Source: Rhodococcus erythropolis NBRC 15567 (GTDB lineage Bacteria > Actinomycetota > Actinomycetes > Mycobacteriales > Mycobacteriaceae). Taken from it: a stretch of DNA of 64,000 bases. The translations under genes and the position numbers were made by a program. Positions 33,196-41,037 of the stretch are shown here, piece after piece. The stretch's first letter is position 1; each line of letters starts with the position of its first letter. The notes beneath the pieces are model-generated. The model was not told the origin of the DNA. It made no database searches and saw nothing but the letters and a program-made list of their open reading frames with translations. The stretch is taken from positions 124,001-188,000 of the forward strand of contig NZ_BCRM01000010.1 in assembly GCF_001552595.1 (NCBI RefSeq). The letters are read 5' to 3'.

Positions 33196-34740
33196 ATGTC
33201 AGTGTCGGCAGATCAGACGTCTGCAATCAATCCCGACGAGGTTCGGGCGACAAAGCGTGACTGGGCGGGCTTGATAGTCCTTGCCTTTGCTGTGTTGCTC
33301 ATCGCAGTCGACGGCACGGTGCTCGATCTTGCGCTTCCGTTCATCAGCGCCGATCTCGAGCCGAGCAGCACGCAGTTGCTGTGGATCATCGACGTCTATT
33401 CGTTCGTGCTCGCCGGTCTGCTCATCACCATGGGTACGCTCGGTGACCGGATCGGTAGGCGAAAACTGCTCCTGATCGGCGCAGTCGGCTTCGGTCTCGC
33501 CTCGATCATCGCCGCTCTCGCTGTCAGTCCCGAGATGCTCATTGCCGCCCGCGTGCTGCAGGGTATTTCCGGTGCAACGCTGATGCCGGCCACCCTCGGT
33601 CTGATCCGCACGATCTTCGTCAACCCGCGTCAGCGCACCGAGGCAATCGGTGTCTGGGGCGCGATGGCCGGTGGCGGTACAGCGGCAGGCCCTTTGGTCG
33701 GTGGTTGGTTGCTCGAGCACTTCTGGTGGGGTTCGGTCTTCTTGATCAACATTCCGGTCATGATCGCGCTGGTTGTACTCGGCCCGATCCTGATCCCGGA
33801 GTCGAAAGACCCCAACCCGGGTCGATTCGACCTCATCAGCGCTGGTCTGTCGATGGCGACCATGTTGCCGTTGGTGTACGCGGTCAAGGAATCCGTGGTG
33901 CACGGCGTCAGCATCACGTTGCTGGTGATCGGCCTTGTGGGTCTCGCCGCCGGCTACGTGTTCGTGCGTCGTCAGCGGATGCTGAAGGATCCGATGTTGG
34001 ATCTGAAACTGTTTGCCAATGCGTCGTTTTCCACCGCCGTCATCACCAACCTGCTCTCGATCTTCGCACTCGCCGGTGTCCTGTTCTTCGGCTCGCAGTA
34101 CCTGCAGTTGGTGCTGGGTAACTCGGCGCTCGACGCCGGCCTGCTGATGCTCCCGGGTATGTTGCTCAGCGCATTCACCGCGGTTGCGGCGGCCTGGTTG
34201 ATTCGCCGGTGGTCGGTGTCTCACGTGCTCAGCGCAGGCCTCGCGGTTGCCGGTATCGGTGCTGCGATGCTGCTCGCCCTCGGGGTGGACAGCGGCCCGT
34301 TGATGTTCGTGATCGGCTTCGGTCTGGCCGGTGCAGGTGTCGGTGTCGCACTGACCCTGACGTCGGATCTTGTGGTCAGTTCGGTGGAACCCGAGCGTGC
34401 CGGCGCTGCGTCCGCGGTGTCGGAGACTGCGTACGAACTCGGTATCGCGCTCGGTGTGGCGATCCTGGGCAGCGTGGTGATGGCGATCTTCCGCAAGGGA
34501 ATCGACACGTCCATGCTCGAAGCAGATCAGGCGCACGCTGCGCAGGGCACCCTCGGCGGTGCGCTGCAGGAAGCGACGTACCTACCTGGTGAACTCGGTT
34601 CGGTGCTTGCCGATTCCGCGAAGGCGGCGTTTGTCGACGGTATGCACGTTGCCGCCGGCGCAACCGCTTTGGTTCTGTTCGTCAGTGCCGCATTGGTATT
34701 GCGGATGCTGCGGAGTACACCAGAGAACGCGAAGCGTTGA
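33196..34740 (+). CDS. MFS drug exporter, DHA2 (14-TM, EmrB/QacA) type
   Basis: 514-residue proton-driven efflux pump. Motif A/C-like segments DRIGRRKLLLIGAVGFGLAS and ISGATLMPATLGLIRTIF and motif D1 (TVLDLALPFISADL) mark the DHA2 family. About 14 helices are visible. ATG 33196 follows CAGGGGAGC. Control by the divergent TetR protein is likely. Substrate cannot be told from sequence; relatives export disinfectants, dyes or antibiotics. Confidence 0.92.
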   Translation: MSVSADQTSAINPDEVRATKRDWAGLIVLAFAVLLIAVDGTVLDLALPFISADLEPSSTQLLWIIDVYSFVLAGLLITMGTLGDRIGRRKLLLIGAVGFGLASIIAALAVSPEMLIAARVLQGISGATLMPATLGLIRTIFVNPRQRTEAIGVWGAMAGGGTAAGPLVGGWLLEHFWWGSVFLINIPVMIALVVLGPILIPESKDPNPGRFDLISAGLSMATMLPLVYAVKESVVHGVSITLLVIGLVGLAAGYVFVRRQRMLKDPMLDLKLFANASFSTAVITNLLSIFALAGVLFFGSQYLQLVLGNSALDAGLLMLPGMLLSAFTAVAAAWLIRRWSVSHVLSAGLAVAGIGAAMLLALGVDSGPLMFVIGFGLAGAGVGVALTLTSDLVVSSVEPERAGAASAVSETAYELGIALGVAILGSVVMAIFRKGIDTSMLEADQAHAAQGTLGGALQEATYLPGELGSVLADSAKAAFVDGMHVAAGATALVLFVSAALVLRMLRSTPENAKR

Positions 34741-34766
34741 TGCGTGTAACAGTAGAACGCGAAGCG
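34724..34766 (+). repeat. 13-bp direct repeat at the MFS gene end
   Basis: AGAACGCGAAGCG occurs at 34724-34736, inside the last codons of the exporter, and again at 34754-34766, after its stop. In the first copy it is followed by TTGA and in the second by CTAG. It looks like a small local duplication. Confidence 0.8.
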
Positions 34767-34790
34767 CTAGCTCCTGCAGAATCCGGGTAG

Positions 34791-36572
34791 TCAGCTTTCG
34801 AGTACGACGAACGAGTGCCCAGGCACGACTGTTGCGGACGCGGTCTCGTCCTGTGTCGGCGGATCCCACCAGAGGATGGGGGTTCCGCCGGCTGGGACCG
34901 AGGCCGCGTCCGTTCCCAGATTGCACACGATCTGTAATGCGCCGCGGCGCAGGGTGATCCACTGGTCGTCCTCGTCGTAGTCGACGTGCAGGTGCCCCAG
35001 CCAGGGGTCGGTGATCTCGATTCGCCTCTTGCGCAGGGCAAGGAGATCGCGATAGCACGCCAGGACGCGAGCATGTGTCTCGTCGGTTCGCTCGTCCCAG
35101 TCCAGTTTCGATCGCAGAAATGTCTGTGGATCTTGCGGATCCGGAATGTCGTCGCTGTTCCAGCCGTGTGCCGCGAACTCCGCCTTACGGCCCTTGGCGG
35201 TGGCCTCGCCGAGTTCCCGTTCCGGATGCGAGGTGAAGAACTGGAACGGAGTGGAGGCTCCCCATTCTTCTCCCATGAACAGCATCGGCGTGTACGGCGA
35301 GAGCAGGACCAGTGCTGCCTTGATCGCCAATTGTCCTGGCGTCAGATAGGCGCTCGGGCGGTCGCCGATCGCTCGGTTGCCGATCTGATCGTGGGTGCAC
35401 GTGTATGCAAGCAGAGCACTGGCGGGCTGATGCGTGATATCGATCGGCCGGCCGTGAACCCGCCCACGGAACGAGGAATACGTTCCGGCGTGGAAGAACC
35501 CGCGCCGCAATGTACTTGCAAGGGATTCCAAGGATCCGAAGTCGGCGTAATAACCCTGACGTTCGCCGGAGACGGCTGTGTGAATGGTGTGGTGGATGTC
35601 GTCGTCCCACTGCGCGTCCAAGCCGAACCCGCCCGCCGCTCGTGGCGTGATCAGAGTGGCGTCGTTGAGATCACTTTCGGCAATCAACGTGAGCGGTCGG
35701 CCCAGATGGGCCGACAGTGTTTCCGTTCGGACGGCGAGTTCCTCGAGGATGTGCGTTCCGGTGTGATCGACCAACGCGTGGACGGCGTCGAGGCGTAGGC
35801 CGTCGATGTGGAAATCACGCATCCATCGCAGGGCATTCCCGATGATGTATTCGCGAACCTCGCCCGACTGCGGGCCTCCGATGTTGATCGTTCGGCCCCA
35901 GGTGTTCGCGCCATCGGCAATGTAGGGGCCGAACTTTTCGAGGTAGTTACCCGACGGGCCCAGGTGGTTGTAGACCACGTCCAGGATCACGCCGAGTCCA
36001 CGTTCGTGGGCCGCATTCACCAAGCGCTGTAACCCGTCCGGGCCACCGTAGATCTCGTGGACCGTGTACCAGAGCACACCGTCGTAGCCCCAGTTGTGAG
36101 TTCCGTTGAAACCGTTGACCGGCATGATCTCGACGAACCCGACGCCGAGGTCCACGAGGTGATCGAGACGCTCGATCGCGGCGTCGAAAGTTCCTTCGGG
36201 GGTGAACGTTCCGATGTGCAGTTCGTAGACCGACGATCCTGGGAGTTGCCGTCCGGTCCACTGAGAGTCGGTCCAGGAGGACTCGTCGAGTTGGTGCAGT
36301 TGGGAGCGGAGATGCACGCCTTCGGGCTGGCGTGGTGACCGCGGATCCGGGAGTATTTGACCGTCGACGACAAAGCCGTAGCGAGCTTCGTTGTCGCAGT
36401 CGACCTCGCCTCGCCACCACCCGTCGTCGGTCCGCTCCATGTCGTGCGTGATGCCATCGACTTCGACCCGGACCGATTCCGGCGTTGGCGCCCAGACCTC
36501 GAAAGTATGCACACGATCAGCATGCCTTGTTCGGTCGGATGTGGCAGCCCGGCGGGGTGGATCCGTCGTCAT
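34791..36572 (-). CDS. treZ: Malto-oligosyltrehalose trehalohydrolase TreZ
   Basis: GH13 enzyme that hydrolyses maltooligosyltrehalose to release trehalose. The 593-residue protein has an N-terminal CBM48-like domain (FEVWAPTPESVRVEVDG), the barrel motifs EIMPVNGFNGTHNWGYDGV, ILDVVYNHLGP, GLRLDAVHAL (nucleophile Asp) and ESDLNDATLI (acid/base Glu), and a C-terminal beta domain. It follows the ars flavoprotein gene by nine bases on the same strand, and its pathway partners treY and treX are 13 kb away. Confidence 0.95.
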   Translation of the reverse strand: MTTDPPRRAATSDRTRHADRVHTFEVWAPTPESVRVEVDGITHDMERTDDGWWRGEVDCDNEARYGFVVDGQILPDPRSPRQPEGVHLRSQLHQLDESSWTDSQWTGRQLPGSSVYELHIGTFTPEGTFDAAIERLDHLVDLGVGFVEIMPVNGFNGTHNWGYDGVLWYTVHEIYGGPDGLQRLVNAAHERGLGVILDVVYNHLGPSGNYLEKFGPYIADGANTWGRTINIGGPQSGEVREYIIGNALRWMRDFHIDGLRLDAVHALVDHTGTHILEELAVRTETLSAHLGRPLTLIAESDLNDATLITPRAAGGFGLDAQWDDDIHHTIHTAVSGERQGYYADFGSLESLASTLRRGFFHAGTYSSFRGRVHGRPIDITHQPASALLAYTCTHDQIGNRAIGDRPSAYLTPGQLAIKAALVLLSPYTPMLFMGEEWGASTPFQFFTSHPERELGEATAKGRKAEFAAHGWNSDDIPDPQDPQTFLRSKLDWDERTDETHARVLACYRDLLALRKRRIEITDPWLGHLHVDYDEDDQWITLRRGALQIVCNLGTDAASVPAGGTPILWWDPPTQDETASATVVPGHSFVVLES

Positions 36573-36581
36573 GGACTGTTT

Positions 36582-37943
36582 CTAGCCGCGGGTGTTGCCA
36601 GACGGAGCGGACAACGTGATCAGTTCCGGAGTGGGTGCGCCGCAGCATCCGCCCTCGGCTTCCCCGCCTTCGGCTTCCGCTGCGTCAGCTTCGTCGAAAA
36701 CACCTGCACCGCCGCAGACTCCGGTCTCCGGAAGGATCAGCTCGACGCGGGCTGCCGCTTCGTGATCGCCGGCGAGTTCGGCGGCGATGCTGCGAACCTG
36801 CTCGTAGCCGGTCATCGCCAGGAAGGTGGGTGCCCGGCCGTAGCTTTTCATTCCTGCCAAGTACACGCCTGGCTCCGGATGGCGAAGCTCCTTCGCGCCA
36901 TGCGGGTACACCGTGCCGCACGAGTGGACGTTCGGGTCGATCAGTGGAGCCAACTCGACCGGTGCTTGTAAGACCGGGTCGAGGCCGAGTCGAATTTCCG
37001 AAAGCCAGGAAAGATCGGGGCGGAATCCGGTCAGCGTTATGACGTTGTCCACGTTCTCGATGCGATCACCGGCATCGGAGGCAAGTACGAGTTGTCCCGA
37101 AGGGGTTGTTGTCACCTCTGCGGTGCGGAAGCCGGTGACCACTCTCAGTAGTCCGTCCTCGACGGCCTTCTTTGCGCGCAGTCCCAGGGCGCCGCGCGCG
37201 GGCAGTTCGTCAGCTTCGCCGCCACCGAACGCTGAGCCGACGTTTCCTCGGCGGACCGCCCAGATGATGCGGGTGCTCGGAGCCTGCTCCGCCAACCCCG
37301 ACAGCGCAACGATCGCCGTCAGCGCAGAGTGGCCGCTCCCCGCGATGACCGTGTGTTTTCCGGCAAACTGTGCACGCACCGCCGGATCGTCGAGATCAGG
37401 AACCCGGTACCTGATCGCAGTGCCCACAGCGCCCTCGCCGAGGGCGGGAAGACCTTCACCGCCGAGCGGGTTGGGAGTACCCCAGGTGCCGGATGCGTCG
37501 ACAACCGCCTGGGCGAACACGCGGTCCTCGGTTCCGTCACGGCGGCGCAGATGAATCGAGAGGGGTTCGGTATCGCGGCCGGCGTCGACGACCAGGTCAC
37601 GTCCGCGTCGGGCTACGCCGATCACTTCGGTGTCGAACTGGATGGCGTCGCCGAGTGTTGAGGCGAGTGGCCCGAGGTAGAGGTCGCGCCATTGCCGGCC
37701 GGTCGGGTACGTCTCAGCGTCGGGAGAGCGCCATCCATTCTGCTCGAGGAGTCGCTGCGCGGCGGGGGAGACGAGTTCGGACCACCGGGAGAACAGTCGA
37801 ACGTGATTCCACTCGGAGATCGCAGCACCGGCTGTGCTTCCGCGCTCGAAGACAAGGGGTGTGAGTCCGCGTTCGCGCAGTTCTGCTGCGGCTGCCAGGC
37901 CGATCGGGCCGGCCCCGATCACGACAACGGGTAGGGGGTTCAT
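36582..37943 (-). CDS. FAD/NAD(P)-binding flavoprotein of the arsenic locus (ArsO-like)
   Basis: 453-residue flavoprotein of the trimethylamine-monooxygenase/thioredoxin-reductase-like group: GAGPIGL at 10-16 binds FAD, AGSGHSALTA is the second dinucleotide loop, and DNVITLTGFRPDLSW is the C-terminal FAD motif. A low-complexity Glu/Ala tail carries three cysteines, C410, C433 and C434 (GGCCGAP). It lies divergent from the ArsR-GNAT gene and shares its operator region, and proteins of this kind are called ArsO when found in ars loci. ATG 37943 is chosen because it begins right at the Rossmann fold. Its reaction is not known. Confidence 0.82.
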   Translation of the reverse strand: MNPLPVVVIGAGPIGLAAAAELRERGLTPLVFERGSTAGAAISEWNHVRLFSRWSELVSPAAQRLLEQNGWRSPDAETYPTGRQWRDLYLGPLASTLGDAIQFDTEVIGVARRGRDLVVDAGRDTEPLSIHLRRRDGTEDRVFAQAVVDASGTWGTPNPLGGEGLPALGEGAVGTAIRYRVPDLDDPAVRAQFAGKHTVIAGSGHSALTAIVALSGLAEQAPSTRIIWAVRRGNVGSAFGGGEADELPARGALGLRAKKAVEDGLLRVVTGFRTAEVTTTPSGQLVLASDAGDRIENVDNVITLTGFRPDLSWLSEIRLGLDPVLQAPVELAPLIDPNVHSCGTVYPHGAKELRHPEPGVYLAGMKSYGRAPTFLAMTGYEQVRSIAAELAGDHEAAARVELILPETGVCGGAGVFDEADAAEAEGGEAEGGCCGAPTPELITLSAPSGNTRG

Positions 37944-37955
37944 CTCGTACCTTTC

Positions 37956-38027
37956 ATCGACGATTATCGATCTTAGTGGAACTGTATCGACAATCATCAA
38001 TGTAGGCAACCATCGACAGCTGTCGAT
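37956..38027. promoter_or_regulatory. ArsR-type operator region between the flavoprotein and arsR-arsN
   Basis: Three related 16-bp elements: ATCGACGATTATCGAT (37956-37971), ATCGACAATCATCAAT (37986-38001) and the perfect palindrome ATCGACAGCTGTCGAT (38012-38027). The last ends 12 bases before the arsR start. They share ATCGAC on the left arm and look like binding sites for an ArsR dimer controlling both divergent genes. Confidence 0.75.
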
Positions 38028-38038
38028 ATAGTGGAGAG

Positions 38039-38923
38039 ATGACATCGCTGCAGACTCCGACGGTGCGCGTCGGTGATTCGGACCCGGATCAGATTGGTTC
38101 TTCCGTCCTCGCGCAGGGCGATGCCGATACCTACGCGCAGTGGTTCGCCTGCCTTGCCGAGCCGATGCGCGTCCGATTGCTTCACCGGGTGGCGAGCGCG
38201 GTCGGTGGTATTACCGTCGGAGCGCTCGCGGAAGCGTTGGGGATCGGACAACCGACGGTGTCGCACCACCTGCGCAAGCTCGCCGATGTGGGTTTTGTGA
38301 CCATGCGTAAGGAGGGGACGAGCACGGTCGTCGCGGTGAATCCGACGTGTTGCGTTGCCTTGCCGCAGGCGGCGGACGTGGTGATGGGAGTCCTCGCTCC
38401 GCGTCCTTGCTGCCCGAGTGATCTGCCCGACGATGTCTCTGTCCGGGCCATGATCGACGACGACTGGGATGCGGTTCGCCGTATTTACGGCGAGGGTATC
38501 GACACCCGAAATGCCACCTTTGCTACTGAGGTCCCCTCGCGTGAGCATCTCCACGAACGGTGGCTGTCGAAGCATCGGTGGGTCGCGACTATCGAGGGTG
38601 TTGTTGTCGGTTGGGCTGCGTTGAGTCCAGTTTCCGAGCGTGACTGCTACCGCGGGGTGGCGGAAAACTCCGTGTACGTCGCGGGCGGAATGCGTGGTCG
38701 GGGTGTCGGAAAGGCGTTGTTGCGCAAGCAAGTCATGGCCGCTGATGTCGACGACCTCTGGACACTGCAGACGTCGATATTTCCCGAGAATCGCGCCTCC
38801 ATCTCGCTGCATCATTCGGCCGGGTTCAGAACTATCGGTCTCCGCGAGAGGATTGCCCAGCTTGACGGTGTGTGGCGTGACACCGTTCTGCTCGAACGAC
38901 GTGCGGTGACCGCCGAGGGGTGA
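38039..38923 (+). CDS. ArsR-GNAT fusion (ArsR repressor plus ArsN-like acetyltransferase)
   Basis: 294-residue two-domain protein. Residues about 30-100 are a winged-helix ArsR domain (CLAEPMRVRLLHRVA and IGQPTVSHHLRKLADVGFV) with two cysteine pairs, C104-C105 and C124-C125, right after it. Residues 134-290 are a GNAT acetyltransferase of the phosphinothricin acetyltransferase type: IYGEGIDTRNATFATE, VVGWAALSPVSERDCYRGVAENSVYV, and the acetyl-CoA loop GRGVGKALL. The PAT-like ArsN1 proteins of ars operons acetylate arsinothricin or phosphinothricin. Here sensor and enzyme would be in one chain. It starts the plus-strand ars operon. Confidence 0.9.
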   Translation: MTSLQTPTVRVGDSDPDQIGSSVLAQGDADTYAQWFACLAEPMRVRLLHRVASAVGGITVGALAEALGIGQPTVSHHLRKLADVGFVTMRKEGTSTVVAVNPTCCVALPQAADVVMGVLAPRPCCPSDLPDDVSVRAMIDDDWDAVRRIYGEGIDTRNATFATEVPSREHLHERWLSKHRWVATIEGVVVGWAALSPVSERDCYRGVAENSVYVAGGMRGRGVGKALLRKQVMAADVDDLWTLQTSIFPENRASISLHHSAGFRTIGLRERIAQLDGVWRDTVLLERRAVTAEG

Positions 38924-38963
38924 GTCCGGGATCCGGCCGACCGGGCACTCGATTGCGCGTTGA

Positions 38964-38985
38964 TTCGATATCTGTCAATATCGAA
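38964..38985. promoter_or_regulatory. ArsR operator upstream of arsR2
   Basis: Perfect inverted repeat TTCGATAT (38964-38971) and ATATCGAA (38978-38985) with a six-base spacer, ending two bases before the arsR2 ATG. Such a position would block initiation of a leaderless or short-leader transcript. Confidence 0.75.
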
Positions 38986-38987
38986 GA

Positions 38988-39374
38988 ATGTCGAATCAAG
39001 AGTCACCGGAGTCCGAGCCTTGCTGCACCCCGCTCGTCCGTGAACCGCTGACCGAGGATTGGGCCGGCGATTTGTCGCGGATGTTCAAAGCCCTCGGCGA
39101 TCCGGTTCGTCTCCGCTTGCTGAGCTTGGTGGCAAGTCACGAGGGTGGTGAAGCCTGCGTCTGCGACATCTCCGACTCGTTCGATCTGTCTCAGCCGACG
39201 ATCTCGCATCATCTCAAGGTGTTGCGCCAGGCCGGGCTGCTCGACTGTGAACGTCGCGGGACCTGGGTGTACTACTGGGTGATTCCTACTGCACTGCAAC
39301 AGCTTTCCGCCGTTCTACTGGTTGAAGGTACGAGCGTGAGTGTCGCGGACGCGTGCGCAGAGGTCACCGCATGA
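38988..39374 (+). CDS. arsR: ArsR-family As(III)-responsive repressor
   Basis: 128-residue winged-helix repressor (FKALGDPVRLRLLSLVASHEGG, LSQPTISHHLKVLRQAGLL). Cysteines C12-C13 near the N-terminus and C57, C59 in the EACVCD segment form a likely As(III) site, similar to Corynebacterium ArsR (N-terminal CC plus a cysteine in the DNA-binding region). It differs from the site in the upstream ArsR-GNAT protein. The 3' end overlaps acr3 (ATGA). Confidence 0.93.
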   Translation: MSNQESPESEPCCTPLVREPLTEDWAGDLSRMFKALGDPVRLRLLSLVASHEGGEACVCDISDSFDLSQPTISHHLKVLRQAGLLDCERRGTWVYYWVIPTALQQLSAVLLVEGTSVSVADACAEVTA

Positions 39375-40474
39375 GCAACACCGCTGCCACCACCGAACAC
39401 CCCGAAGTCGTCGGAAAACTCTCCACCCTCGACCGCTATCTTGCGGTCTGGATCGGCGTGGCCATGGTCGTCGGCCTGCTGGTTGGACGCTGGATCCCCG
39501 GTGTGAACACTGCCCTGGACAAGGTGCAGATCGACGGCATCTCGTTGCCGATCGCCCTCGGCCTGCTGATCATGATGTACCCGGTCCTGGCGAAGGTCCG
39601 CTACGACCGCCTCGACACTGTCACCGGGGACAAGAAACTCCTCGCAGGCTCCCTGTTCCTGAACTGGGTTCTCGGCCCGGCGCTGATGTTCGCCCTCGCC
39701 TGGCTGTTTCTGCCTGACCTGCCGGAATACCGAACCGGTTTGATCATCGTCGGTCTCGCTCGCTGCATCGCGATGGTGATCATCTGGAACGACCTGGCCT
39801 GCGGAGACCGCGAAGCCGCCGCGGTGCTGGTCGCCATCAATTCGGTGTTCCAGGTGATCATGTTCGCCGTGCTCGGTTGGTTCTACCTCTCGGTCCTGCC
39901 CGGGTGGCTCGGCCTCGAACAGACCACCATCGACACCTCGCCCTGGCAGATCGCGAAATCGGTCCTGATCTTCCTCGGTATCCCGCTGCTGGCAGGTTTT
40001 CTGTCCCGCTTCTTCGGTGAACGCGCCAAAGGCCGCGACTGGTACGACAACAAGTTCATCCCCAAGATCAGCCCCTGGGCGCTCTACGGTCTGCTGTTCA
40101 CCATCGTCGTGCTCTTCTCGATGCAGGGCGAACAGATCACCTCCCAGCCTTGGGATGTCGTCCGGATCGCGCTGCCCTTGCTCGCGTACTTCGCGCTCAT
40201 GTGGGGCGGAGGCTACATCCTCGGCGCCGCAATCGGATTGGGCTATGAACGCACGACGACCCTGGCGTTCACCGCCGCGGGCAACAACTTCGAACTCGCG
40301 ATCGCGGTAGCCATCGCCACCTACGGCGCCACCTCGGGGCAAGCTCTTGCCGGTGTTGTCGGCCCGCTGATCGAGGTACCGGTGCTCGTCGGGCTGGTCT
40401 ATGTCTCCCTTGCTCTACGCAAACGCTTTGCAGTCAAAGAGGTTTCATCCAGTCGAGAAAGAGCGAGGTCATGA
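39371..40474 (+). CDS. acr3: Arsenite efflux permease Acr3
   Basis: 367-residue ten-helix arsenite exporter of the BART/Acr3 family. ATG 39371 overlaps the arsR stop. The conserved Cys of TM4 is in VGLARCIAMVIIWNDLACGD, and the second conserved segment AAGNNFELAIAVAIATYG is in TM9. It is distinct from ArsB. The stop overlaps arsC by four bases, so arsR-acr3-arsC are coupled. Confidence 0.96.
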   Translation: MSNTAATTEHPEVVGKLSTLDRYLAVWIGVAMVVGLLVGRWIPGVNTALDKVQIDGISLPIALGLLIMMYPVLAKVRYDRLDTVTGDKKLLAGSLFLNWVLGPALMFALAWLFLPDLPEYRTGLIIVGLARCIAMVIIWNDLACGDREAAAVLVAINSVFQVIMFAVLGWFYLSVLPGWLGLEQTTIDTSPWQIAKSVLIFLGIPLLAGFLSRFFGERAKGRDWYDNKFIPKISPWALYGLLFTIVVLFSMQGEQITSQPWDVVRIALPLLAYFALMWGGGYILGAAIGLGYERTTTLAFTAAGNNFELAIAVAIATYGATSGQALAGVVGPLIEVPVLVGLVYVSLALRKRFAVKEVSSSRERARS

Positions 40475-40884
40475 GCAAACCATCGGTGTTGTTCGTCTGC
40501 GTCCACAATGCCGGCCGATCTCAGATGGCCGCGGGATTCCTGAGCCATCTCGCAGGCGACGCCATCGAGGTCCGTTCCGCCGGATCCGCACCCGCCGAGA
40601 CCGTCAATTCGGCAGCGGTCGAGGCGATGGCAGAGCGCGGTATCGATATCTCAGCTCGGTCTCCGAAGATCCTCACCGTTGACGCCGTCCAGGATTCGGA
40701 TGTCGTCATCACCATGGGCTGCGGCGACACGTGCCCGATCTTCCCCGGCAAGAGCTACCGAGACTGGGTTCTCGACGATCCGGCGGGACAGGGCCTCGAA
40801 GCGGTTCGCCCGATCCGTGACGAAATCGAGCGTCGCGTTCAAGCCTTGATCGCTGAACTCACCACTGCCGCGAAGTCTCCCTGA
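40471..40884 (+). CDS. arsC: Arsenate reductase ArsC (LMW-phosphatase type)
   Basis: 137-residue reductase converting arsenate to arsenite for export by Acr3. The active-site CX5R loop is C10VHNAGR16S, and redox cysteines C84 and C88 occur in TMGCGDTCP, the three-cysteine arrangement seen in the thioredoxin-linked S. aureus type; a mycothiol-linked mechanism is possible in actinobacteria. The DDPAG segment supplies the general acid Asp. Last gene of the ars operon. Confidence 0.95.
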   Translation: MSKPSVLFVCVHNAGRSQMAAGFLSHLAGDAIEVRSAGSAPAETVNSAAVEAMAERGIDISARSPKILTVDAVQDSDVVITMGCGDTCPIFPGKSYRDWVLDDPAGQGLEAVRPIRDEIERRVQALIAELTTAAKSP

Positions 40885-40905
40885 CCGATCGGGGAATCGA
40901 GAGGA

Positions 40906-41037
40906 TCATTCGCCCGCGGGCTCGATGTGTTCGGCACCGAGGACCGAGAGTCGGTATTCCTGTGCGTCCTGCTCGGTTTCGAAATCTTTCTCTTCGAGGA
41001 GGTTTCGATCGGCGTCGAGGTATCGGTAGGTAGTCAT
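40906..41037 (-). CDS. 43-residue small protein coupled to a TetR gene
   Basis: Short ORF starting with ATG at 41037, which overlaps the TetR stop as ATGA. The product begins MTTYRYLDADRNLLEEKDF, is acidic, and ends IEPAGE. The composition is coding-like, and the first half (YRYLDADRNLLEEKDFE) reads like a small beta hairpin plus helix protein. No family is recognised. The four-base overlap suggests co-translation with the regulator. Confidence 0.55.
   Translation of the reverse strand: MTTYRYLDADRNLLEEKDFETEQDAQEYRLSVLGAEHIEPAGE

Noticed and set aside
39272..40342. Minus-strand open frame of 356 codons opposite acr3
   Set aside because: Arg/Asp/Gln-rich shadow of a membrane protein gene; no RBS and no motif.
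36582..40884. Arsenic locus as a mobile island
   Set aside because: No transposase, integrase, tRNA end or flanking direct repeat was seen, and base composition looks like the rest of the window. It may have been acquired, but the sequence does not show it.
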